Source of the DNA: Timema cristinae | Lineage: Eukaryota; Arthropoda; Insecta; Phasmatodea; Timematidae | Length of the DNA stretch: 64,000 nt | Direction of reading: 5' to 3' | Assembly (NCBI GenBank): GCA_039000515.1 | Contig: JBCFYV010000012.1 | Span: 45,422,167-45,486,166 of the forward strand | Shown here: positions 55,477-64,000 of the stretch, one piece after another | Position numbering within the stretch: position 1 is the stretch's first letter | How the letters are laid out: every line of letters starts with the position of its first letter | Position numbers and translations under genes: made by a program | Notes under the pieces: model-generated | The model's database searches: none | What the model was told of the DNA's origin: nothing | The model's input: only the letters and a program-made list of their open reading frames with translations

Positions 55477-55703
55477 GGCGTACAGCAGCGGAGGATATTA
55501 TTTTATTGGGCTCGGTGGCTCGGTCACGCGTATTTAGACAAATTTTATCACACTGACACTCATGTTTTGTAACACGTCCTCTTTTTCTTGTGCATTTCAA
55601 AGGACGTTGCGAGGTGTCACGCATGAGTAGTGCCTAATTTCCTACAGGGGATATATCCACTATAATTTGTGAAAACGTTTTATAACATGTTTTCTATTTT
55701 CAG

Positions 55704-55847
55704 AATGACAAACGAGATTGTAGAGACCATTCGCAATGTAAGAATGGTATATCTGATTTTTGCAAAATATATCTCACCACTTCCAAATGTTACCAAAGGT
55801 ATCATTGGATAATAGAACGCCTTATCATTGCATACCAATGGGGGTAA
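55704..55847 (+). pseudogene. Remnant cysteine-rich exon of a third mucin-like paralogue
   Basis: After acceptor 'tttctattttcag' (ends 55703), the phase-0 frame starts NDKRDCRDHSQCKNG and has cysteines spaced 5-7-8, close to the 6-6-8 of the exons at 29130 and 41618, in the same position after the splice site. The frame then ends at 55845-55847, before the CPE-x-T-x-C block. It is the same strand as the other two, in tandem order. It is most likely a degenerated copy; no signal exon was found for it. Confidence 0.42.
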
Positions 55848-56026
55848 AATAAGCTCTTTCTGAAACGAATGATGTATTATTTTTGCGTTAACCTCTATGA
55901 ATAAGTTTTAATATACTGGAATATTTAGCCTGCATTTTATAAACCGACATACAACACACCATTCATGAACAAACCTCGCATTAGAAAAAATAACCTCTGA
56001 AATGTTAATTCATCACTTTATTCACG

Positions 56027-56272
56027 TCTGTGGCCACGTGGTCTAACGCGCTAGTCTCGTGTTGTACTAGACTGCCAAATTCATGGAGATTGGGTTTCGA
56101 TCCCGGTCAGGTGGATTAAGGTTTTTTCCTAAATAGGTTTATACTCTCCCTTTATGCAAATGCAGTTGCATTTACTCTAAATTAAGCCTTCCTAAACCTT
56201 AACTTATTTATGCAATTTGTACATAGGCGTATAACCTGAACAGGTAGTAACACGAGGTGCTATAAAAACTAT
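56027..56272 (+). mobile_element. tRNA-derived SINE, head type C
   Basis: Head 'gtggccacgtggtctaacg', B box 'gggtttcgatcccgg', body, and tail 'aacaggtagtaacacgagg'. Confidence 0.85.
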
Positions 56273-56422
56273 CACTATAAAAGAGGAAACCTCAATTTCA
56301 ACAACAATTTAAGATCATGGCGGGAAACAAGTTTGTGTCCCTTAGCTAAGTTGACAAACGTTCTAGTGACTTAGCTAAGGTTATTATTGGGCTGAACTTA
56401 ATTTAACCATTAATAGGTTCAA

Positions 56423-56910
56423 CTTGAATCGGTGGGCACGTGGATTAAATGTTGGTTTGTTGGTGTCGCAGAGTTCGAGTCTCAAATTCTGGCTGAGAGA
56501 AACGAGCATGGTTTTCCAATCCTCCTCCACGAAAATATGTGTTTTTATTTCTAAGACTCTGCCCTAACACCAACGAGACATTAATGTACTATTCTAAAAT
56601 ATGTAGCACTTTAAATATAATGAATAGTGGGAATATTTTAAAAATATTGCTTTTATATTGAGTTGAAGATAAAATAATATCTTTCCACCACTAGCTCCAG
56701 TGGGCACAAGGGCAAAGGCGTCAGTCGTATATTGTCTGTTTAGTTGGTGACAGGGAGGTCATTGTTTGAATCCCAACTGGGTGTAATGAGATGATTTCTA
56801 ATAAATAGTACATTATTCATTCTCCTCCACGCTAATAATGGTAGCTTTCTTCAAAATGTTATATTCCCTTATTCCTAGAGATAAGAGTAATTATGCAAAT
56901 GGGTTGGACG
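56423..56910 (+). mobile_element. Two decayed forward SINE copies
   Basis: About 56423-56600: 'ggtgggcacgtggattaaatg', B box 'agagttcgagtctc', then 'ggttttccaatcctcctcc'. About 56695-56910: 'agtgggcacaagggcaaagg', 'attgtttgaatccc', and the remnant tail 'gggttggacgagtagc'. Confidence 0.55.
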
Positions 56911-57104
56911 AGTAGCTGTAGTTTGAAGGAGAGGTGGATGGGGTAGGGGGTGACGCATTGACCAACAGCTTTGTATTTTTTTATTAATGTGAAACGTAAA
57001 AAAATCCTGGGATTGTTGAGAGCCTCTTTGCAAGTCTATTTCACGATTTGGATAAAATCATTTAAAAAAAGTACAACGCGTCTAGTATATCGTATATATA
57101 CTAG

Positions 57105-57290
57105 CTATGATAAAGTTTTTGGGATGAATTAGGTTGAATTTAGAGTTGGGTGTACTCCCATTTGCGAGGAAGAAGTGTAAAAAACCATTCAGGAAATACA
57201 ACCTATAATACACCCGAAAGTGGTTTGAACCCCGATACATTGTCACCAGTGGTCTAGTTGATATTGATGCCCTAGACCATTTTATTACTG
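57105..57290 (-). mobile_element. SINE, head type C, decayed
   Basis: Reverse body ('ggtgtactcccatttgcg') and head ('ggtttgaaccccgatac', 'gatgccctagacca'). The common tail is lost. Confidence 0.6.
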
Positions 57291-57719
57291 GGATCGGGTG
57301 GTATAATTATTACCAATAAGAAAATTTTACTTGGCATTGTTGATAAATGTGTAGCTAAGAAATATTTATCTGCTTACACTTTTTCTCGCTTTGCGTCTCA
57401 CATGGGTAATATAATGTATTCTAAACTATACGGAGGTCAATATTGAATCACAACCAGGTGCACTAGATTGGTATTCCACATGCGACTCATTACTATGGAT
57501 TTCACAGCCACTCTTCAGGTAAATACGGATGTATTTACTATAATTTGTCTTAAAAAATCCTCGTTGTTGAAGGAAACAAAAATACTTTTTTTTAGTGAGG
57601 TACCTTAACGTATATTTTAACAAAGCAATTTTTAAACTAGAAAATCCCCTAAATAGACATAAAACAAACCAAACTTAAAGTTGATTGAGAGTAATTTGTG
57701 CTATAACAAACTTCAATTT

Positions 57720-57995
57720 ATTATTACTATTAGCACCACGTCTTACTACCCGTTATGGTTATACGCACTTACGCTAATGTGTAATGGTAGGGTGATTGTG
57801 AGATGAAATGAGAACCTACATTTTAACGTGGAATCTGAGCCACGGTGGAGGCCTGGCATTCCGCACATTCACAAGATGTCTTGTCAGAGGTGAAGGAAGA
57901 GTTTGATAATCAGATAAATCTGTGCCGGGACCGAGGATTGAACCCCAGACCCTAGCACAGATGTCCAACACCTTACAACTAGACCATCAGATCAC
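57720..57995 (-). mobile_element. tRNA-derived SINE, head type A, near full length
   Basis: Reverse copy with the tail 'caccacgtcttactacccg', the body and an intact head (minus strand 'atctgatggtctagttgtaag', B box 'gggttcaatcctcgg'). Confidence 0.88.
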
Positions 57996-57999
57996 AAAA

Positions 58000-58899
58000 T
58001 TATATTTGATACCATAAATTACTATACCTATAGTTACTGATTCGAATATAATAGGCCTCTTAAAGGAGTAGTATTTAACATTTTACTTTTTGAAATAATA
58101 TAGATTTGTAAGATTTGTCACCCCCCCCCCCCTTTCTGTATGTTCCTACGTATGTGGGCATGGAGATTTGTCAGGATGTATTTGGCCGAGAATAAGGGGG
58201 AGGGGGAATTATATGATTTCTTATGTGGGTCCGTGATTGACGCTAGACTTTGTTTTTAAAGGTTTATTAATACTACTATTCTAATCCAATTGTGTTGTTA
58301 TAAGTGAAGTTAAAATGAAGAGCTTAGTAACTTATAGAGAACCGAGTGACCAAACGAGGTGTTATGAGGTTTTTACCTATGGCTTGGCTAACAGCTAAGG
58401 TAATTCCTGCACGGACGTCGAACCTGATTCATAGGGCTCAAGTGACAGCCCTAACTGATACTTGGTGAACCCAACGACTTAGCCCACATGGCTCCATGAC
58501 AGGAGCTTATGATTTACCCGTAATAAACCCGCCCGGAGGGCTTCAAATTCCTCTTATTTAAACCGGTGAACGGCCCGATTTCTAGCTATGGCTTTCTGAC
58601 TTTTTTGTGTCAGCGTTTCTAGTTTGCTTGTTTACAGAGTCATTATAACTATTCTCACAACACCTGTTAGGTAACTTGCTATTTACAAAATACAATATGT
58701 ATACAACATGCCTTCCAAATGAGGCCGTTTGTGACGGTTTAAAATAATTACTCCCAATGGTGATAATTCAAGAATATATCTAAGGACTATAAAATCTAAT
58801 ATTCATTTTGGTTTCAGGGGATATTAATGAGACTAGCCCTCAATTAATGATGTGAAATATAATATAATAGAGTTAGACTAGGTTGAATTAGTCAAATTA
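58000..58899. other. Mixed stretch with a GC-balanced island, no gene identified
   Basis: It contains a 13-base C run (about 58120-58132) and, at about 58320-58570, a more GC-rich patch ('agggctcaagtgacagccc' is a small inverted repeat). No frame or RNA fold is convincing. Confidence 0.35.
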
Positions 58900-59290
58900 G
58901 AGTATATAATTGTCTGTTGAATTACTCAAATAGGTATTAATACATGTATGTTGATCCAGTCACATGGTTGTAAATAAATGTGTGTTAAAGTAGTCAAATG
59001 CATGTCAACACACTTTAGTTGCAAAAGGGAAATGGGTTTTTATACATTTCGGCTAAAGTAGTCAGATGGGTATGGCTATTATTAATTTCAAAGTAGTCAA
59101 AACTAGGTCAATAAGTCATGTCAGTTGAACAAGTCAAAAGGATGTTGATAGATGTCATTTAAATGTTAGTAAAAATTGTGTCAATTCACGTATTTTTAGG
59201 AAATAAAAGTAGTGTCAATACATGTACGTTGAAATGGTTAAGTGGGTGTACATTCATGTCAGTTAAAATAATCATATGTATGTAAATACA
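58900..59290. repeat. Degenerate minisatellite, ~33-45-bp unit
   Basis: Repeated motifs of the form 'gttgaa-tagtcaaatgggtgt-aatacatgt' recur about nine times with heavy divergence (for example near 58916, 58957, 58988, 59050, 59121, 59229 and 59260). Confidence 0.6.
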
Positions 59291-59509
59291 TGATTGTTGA
59301 TAATCATAGAGTAACCTACTAAACAAATTTTAGCCTGATCGGTAAATAGTCTAGGCTCTAGTTGGAGGTACAGACAGACGGAAATTCAAAAACAACATTT
59401 TCGGATTCAGGGGGTTAAGAAACGTCGAGATTCGTCAAAATCTCGAGTTATTTTTTTTAAATGATCACAATACTTTCTCTATCTGTAAGATAGCGAGAAA
59501 GTAAAAGGA
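59290..59509 (-). mobile_element. Hairpin-tipped interspersed element, inverted copy
   Basis: The minus strand begins with the hairpin tip TACTTTCTC...GAGAAAGTA (59471-59479 and 59495-59503) followed by 'ttgtgatca' and the body ('aatctcgacgtttctta', 'ccgtctgtctgtacctcc'). It is the mirror image of 60832-61060. Confidence 0.72.
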
Positions 59510-59812
59510 AAACTTGTGTTGGTATTTTATCAATATAACAATTTTAAATTGTTACATTAAATATTGTGATAGTAAAAATCACTAAAGCCTAGTAATTAAT
59601 TGAGTAATGTTAGCTATAAATAAAGGTATGCTAGTATATTTATCAGTGTTTCACATGGCCATTGACATAACTTTATGAGCTGTTTATAAGTAAGGTTGGC
59701 CTCAAAGATAGTTTGACTGACTTTGGCACAGGTGATTGGATTCAATCCTTTTATTGGTAGCAAGGTTTTTTAATAACATATACTTTCATATAATAATTTC
59801 AACAATATATTC

Positions 59813-60053
59813 ACCCGCCTCGGTTACGTTGTTGGCTAACGCGCTAGTCGTGTTGAGCTCGACTGCTGAGGACGGAGAGATCGAGGTTCGAATCTCAGTC
59901 GGGTGAATGGGGCGGTTTTTCCTAAATGGTTTTCCACTCTCCCTTCACGCAAATGCGGGTCACTTCCTCTAATTCAATCTTCTCAATTCTAATCCATTAG
60001 CGTAATTAGTACTTAAAGCGTATAACCCGAATGGGTAGTAAGACCCGGTGCTA

Positions 60054-60092
<39 letters not shown>
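59813..60092 (+). mobile_element. tRNA-derived SINE, head type B, full length
   Basis: Head 'gcctcggttacgttgttggc', B box 'gaggttcgaatctc', body, common tail 'gaatgggtagtaagacccgg' and (TAA)n. The flanks AACAATATATTC (59801-59812) and AACAACATATTC (60093-60104) form an almost perfect target duplication. Confidence 0.92.
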
Positions 60093-60094
<2 letters not shown>

Positions 60095-60104
60095 CAACAT
60101 ATTC

Positions 60105-60831
60105 AAAATCACAATTAAATGTATACATCTCCTAATTCTTCACACATTCATTTTAGTTAGTAGAAACCAATACCAAATAACTCATCATAATCCACTATCA
60201 TTTTAGTAAATATATCGTTAAAGTAGTAAAAACTAGTAATTAATATTATCTCTATTTAGATAAACATAAGTTAATGTATTGCCATATAAATATAATTATT
60301 TTATCCTAGAAGGTAAAACATTTCATTTTCATTCGGCAAAATAAAATCAATAACGTTTCATCGTTAGCGTGAATGTCAACATCGTTTGAAGTTTAATTCC
60401 CTTTTTGCCCCTCCCCCTCTACCACCCATATTCCCCTCCTCAGCCTATCGATATGCCTTTCATGCTCTCGATATTTTAAAGTACCTTTCCACATTTGACG
60501 TTCACTAAACAGGGAGTGGGGACAGATTGAATGCATGACGTAAAACAAATGTTCAATAAAAATGAGCTTCTTGTAAATATTTGTTCTTAAACATTTGTTT
60601 CACCTAATGACTCGACAAACGTAATCGAATTGTAACTACTCTATTGATGTTCAGTCAATTGTTTAACAGGTCTCAATCACGACCAATATTTTGTAAACTT
60701 TCTATTCAAAAAACGTTCTTCGAAGATTTTATAGATCCGGCTGGCTGAAAGAAAATATTTGACTCATTTTTACTACTTAGTGAATATAGTGGCACTAAAG
60801 ACTATACAGGTTGATTCACTCGGGACTGAAG
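60105..60831. other. No gene identified
   Basis: AT-rich, with a short pyrimidine-rich patch (about 60400-60445). No supported feature. Confidence 0.45.
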
Positions 60832-61400
60832 ACCTTTTACTTTCTCGCTATCTTACAGGTAGAGAAAGTATTGTGATCGTTAAAAAATCAAACACGAGAT
60901 TTTGATGAATATCGACGTTTCATGAACCCCCACGAATCCGAAAAAGATATTTTTGAAATGCCGTCCGTCTGTCTGTACCTCCAACTAGAGCCTAAACTAT
61001 TTTACCGTTCAGTCTAAAACTTGGTATCTAAGGTTATCATAAGGCTGCACCGAGGGATTTTGGAATTAGATCTCTAACCCTAAAATTAAGGGTTGTTTAC
61101 TGAAGGGCAAAAAGAGAAAAAGTCGATTTTCTCAAATCGGCTCTAATGATTTTGATTAAATTTAATTTCTAAAACCTTATTAATATTCCAAAATAATGGC
61201 TAATCTCAAAATTTCAGCAAAATGACTTTAAGGTCTCCGGTCTGATACGTAAATTAAACTTTTTTTTAAATCATATCTCCGAAATTATTTGAGGTATGAA
61301 ATTACCTATCATTACAAATATGTAGATCTATTTATAATACAAATATTTAATCGAAACCTATTTTATAAAACAAATAACTTTCAAGCTATACGCAAATAAA
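60832..61400 (+). mobile_element. Hairpin-tipped interspersed element, full copy
   Basis: It starts with a hairpin, TACTTTCTC (60838-60846) and GAGAAAGTA (60862-60870) around a 15-base loop, then 'ttgtgatcgtt'. The body contains 'gtccgtctgtctgtacctcc', 'gaaaaagtcgattttctc' and 'aatcatatctccgaaatt'. No coding frame. It ends about where the next copy begins. Confidence 0.72.
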
Positions 61401-61404
61401 CTTT

Positions 61405-61835
61405 TCGAACACTAAAGGTAAAGTATTGCGACCGTTAAATATATAACCTGAAATGTTGATAGTGTCGACGTCTTATGAGCCCCCGGAACCTAAAAGTGGC
61501 CTTTGCAATGCCGTCTGTCTGTGTGTATGTTTAAACTTAAAATAAAGAGTAGTTTAATAAAGAGCGAAAAGAGAAAAAATCGATTTTCTTATAATCGGCT
61601 CTAAAGATTTTGATTATAACTCGTATCTAGGCGTTGATTAAGATTATAAATAAAGTGACTATTTTCATTTTCTCATGAAAATGACTTTTATGGTACTTTA
61701 TAGAAAATGAAATTTCCGTATCTCCACAACTATTTGAGATACTAATAACTTATCATTGCAAAATTGTACCAATATTAAATATAAAAAACTTTTATATGAA
61801 ATATATTTTTATAAAACTAACAGTTTATGAATATT
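61405..61835 (+). mobile_element. Hairpin-tipped interspersed element, tandem diverged copy
   Basis: It restarts with 'taaaggtaaagtattgcgacc' and repeats the body order of the preceding copy ('gccgtctgtctgtgtg', 'gaaaaaatcgattttc', 'cgtatctccacaactatt'), without the hairpin tip. Confidence 0.68.
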
Positions 61836-61859
61836 GTCAAATGTATTAATACAATTTTG

Positions 61860-62612
61860 GGAGATGTATTTGTAAAGAGATACTACTTAAGCTTTAACGC
61901 AATAATTCTCCAATGCCATAGAGTAATTAAATATAAGTAAGTCTCTCAAAATTTTTGTTATTTTTCGTTAAACCTCTTAGGAGAAATGTTTGTACAACAA
62001 TGATATACCTCCTTCATTTTAGACTCATTAGTCAATATTTACATTTTTTTCATCAAAATTTATAAATGAAGATTTAATAGCAATGCGTTGACATGAAGAT
62101 GTGCAACACTAATAAAATGTCGAAAATTTTATTTAACCGAAAGTTGAAATTTTAATACGAAGTGTGGACTTTTGTGTACCTTTATATTGATACTTTTTAT
62201 CGGTCAAATATACAAATGAGGACATTAATTCCTTAAATATAAAATTATAAAATTCAAAACTGGGACTCAAAAAATGTTTTACACAAGTATAGTGCAATTT
62301 ATGCTTGGGGTTTCTAGTGTATATTATTTTGTTTAACATGTGTTACGAGTTTTGAGTAAATATCTCCATTCTCAAACAATAGAGTGTGAAAGTTCGTTAG
62401 GAGTTTCGTAACATTTGTTTTGAACTAACTCATGATTGGAAAGTTACATTTGAATAACGTAAAACATACCTTTGCCCATGACAAGTAGGATTGTCTTGAA
62501 GAATATACTGTAAGTGCCTACCACACACGCGCATCTAATATTCCACGCACATTATATTCCACATAATAAGTATTCTGTCACGAATGAATCGCCCTCTATA
62601 GCCTAGTTATTT
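61860..62612. other. AT-rich stretch without a recognisable gene
   Basis: The 68-residue minus frame at 62133-62339 has no protein-like features. Nothing else is seen. Confidence 0.45.
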
Positions 62613-62858
62613 TAACACTGCATCTTACTACTCGTTCGGATTATATGCTTATGGACCAATCACGTTGATGGTTTTAGGGATGAGGAAAGCTATATTTATA
62701 GGAAGTGTACCCATATTTTCGTGGAGGGAAAGGGAAAAACATTTAGGGAAACCACCCTCAGTTCACTCAACAAAGTTTTGTACCTTGATCTCCCCGTCAT
62801 CGGCAGTCTAGTCTACTGCAGATTAGTGCGTTAAGCCATGCAGTCACCAAATCAGGTT
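62613..62858 (-). mobile_element. SINE, head type C
   Basis: Reverse copy with tail 'tgcatcttactactcgttcgg', body 'aggaagtgtacccatatttt', and head 'gtcatcggcagtctagtcta'. Confidence 0.75.
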
Positions 62859-63494
62859 TATTTTATGTTCATAAATGTAAAAAAATAAAGAGATTTTTAT
62901 TCCTGTCTTTTTGAAGTAAAGAAAAGCGTGCCGGGTACTTTTGATAGTATTGTAAAAGATTAAAATAATACCTGAAAATATAAATTTAAATTTATTGGGT
63001 CACAAATATAAGAATGTGAAAAATAGTAAATTTACAATTGTGTATGGATTAGTTTGAAATATAATGCAGAATTTAAAAATTTGATCATTTTATTTAATAT
63101 TCAATTAGTTCTAGGAATAATATTTAAACACAGTAAAAATAGCTTTAAAAAAATAAAGAGCAAACAAAAATACAAAGCCATAATGCATGGTGTTGGAAAC
63201 CAAATTAATTTAAACAATGTGATATGTAATTGATAATTATAAATTATGAATTATTTAATATAAATCAGTTGTTTAATAAATTATAAATGATAATATTTGG
63301 AAAAAGATTTAATTTTTATTGAATAATATATATTAAATGAAACAATAAAAAATAAAGAAAAAAATTATAATTTTAAAAATTAAAATATCTACTACTTATA
63401 AAAATAAGTCTCGGTCTGTAGGGATGTATATCTGACGGTTTCCTAATGTATCAGGACCCATTTGACTGATATCGATGGAGTTTTTTTTTAAATT
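62859..63494. other. AT-rich stretch without a recognisable gene
   Basis: Very AT-rich, no supported feature. Confidence 0.45.
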
Positions 63495-63745
63495 ACTGAT
63501 CATAATGATGAGTTACATACCCTGTACTCATCACAATACATTGTTACGATAATCAAGGTAAGAGAGCAAGATAACATTGGGAAGACTTAGACGCAGCTGG
63601 GAGGATAACATTAGTATGGACCTGTAAGAGATAGGGTTTAATGAAGTAGACTGGATCTGACCAGCTCAAGCTAAGGATAGGTGGCGTACTTTTGTAAGTG
63701 TGGCAATGAACTTTTGATTTACTAGTGCCATAGAGTAAGTAATTA
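63495..63745 (+). mobile_element. Second LINE 3'-end fragment, decayed
   Basis: 'aatgatgagttacataccc', 'tgggaagacttagacgcagc' and 'gaggataacattag' follow the same order as in 51960-52145, with more stops and a deletion. Confidence 0.65.
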
Positions 63746-63758
63746 AGTTTATAAACGT

Positions 63759-64000
63759 AACGTTTTTTTACGCATCTTATTAAACATATGGATTACCCTC
63801 CTACTTAATAATGAAATAGGGATAAGTAAAGTAGAACCATAAAGAAAATTGACAATAATTTCTTGGAGGAATTGTGGGAAAACACTCAGGGAGAAAATAT
63901 CCTCCCTATATTTGGTTGAACTTTGAATTGCAAACTTTCCAACTGCATAAAGGCATACCAGATAAATTTGACGCCTTAGCATACCTGGCCACTTATGCGG
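63759..64000 (-). mobile_element. Decayed SINE running to the window edge
   Basis: Reverse 'acgcatcttattaaacatatgg' tail, 'aaaacactcagggagaaaat' body and a head-like end ('gacgccttagcatacctggcc'). It is type C-like and may continue past 64000. Confidence 0.5.

Noticed and set aside
55301..55624. 107-residue minus-strand ORF
   Set aside because: Runs through a SINE tail and a (TAA)n array giving poly-Leu/Ile.

Overview
This window is AT-rich eukaryotic nuclear DNA. It almost certainly comes from an arthropod and probably an insect, although I cannot name the species. The evidence is chitin-binding (peritrophin-type) mucin genes, arthropod-type Helitrons, a Ty3/Gypsy element with an initiator-tRNA-Met primer site, mariner- and hAT-like remnants, and about 25 tRNA-derived SINE copies. 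Nothing bacterial, viral-genomic or organellar is present. Mobile DNA dominates, and true host coding sequence is sparse.

Layout. 1-3.7 kb holds a relic of a Helitron helicase. 3.7-7.5 kb is a Helitron on the minus strand that keeps its HUH/Rep domain but has lost nearly all of its helicase. 7.9-15.8 kb holds SINEs, a 70-bp minisatellite (12770-13270), a candidate signal-peptide exon (13604-13657) and a hairpin-tipped repeat element. 16.5-17.2 kb is a long CT-rich tract. 17.9-28.0 kb is a decayed multicopy ORF of unknown function, split by a 7.9-kb Ty3/Gypsy LTR retrotransposon (19965-27868). Its two LTRs differ by a single base, so it is very young.

29.1-31.2 kb, 37.9-47.1 kb and 55.7 kb hold three same-strand members of a cysteine-rich, mucin-like family that looks like a tandem paralogue cluster. 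Two share the exact cysteine spacing C-x6-C-x6-C-x8-C-x17-C-x5-C-x7-C. Each is preceded by a phase-0 splice acceptor and, far upstream, by a plausible short signal-peptide exon ending in a phase-0 donor. The middle gene ends in a canonical six-cysteine CBM14 domain. Their products would be secreted and probably bind chitin in the gut lining or cuticle. Their long Ser/Thr/Asn-rich middles are broken by many frame changes, so they are either decaying genes or an under-polished sequence.

The rest is intronic or intergenic DNA filled with SINEs, a mariner-like element, a hAT-like element, LINE tails, a foldback (palindrome-dimer) repeat at 50.1-50.45 kb and an inverted pair of hairpin-tipped elements at 59.3-61.1 kb. 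The SINEs have at least three different tRNA-like heads but one common 3' tail, which points to one shared LINE partner.

Recurring caveat: most frame breaks in otherwise well-preserved ORFs are single-base changes, several of them in C or A runs. Sequencing indels may be mimicking pseudogenes.
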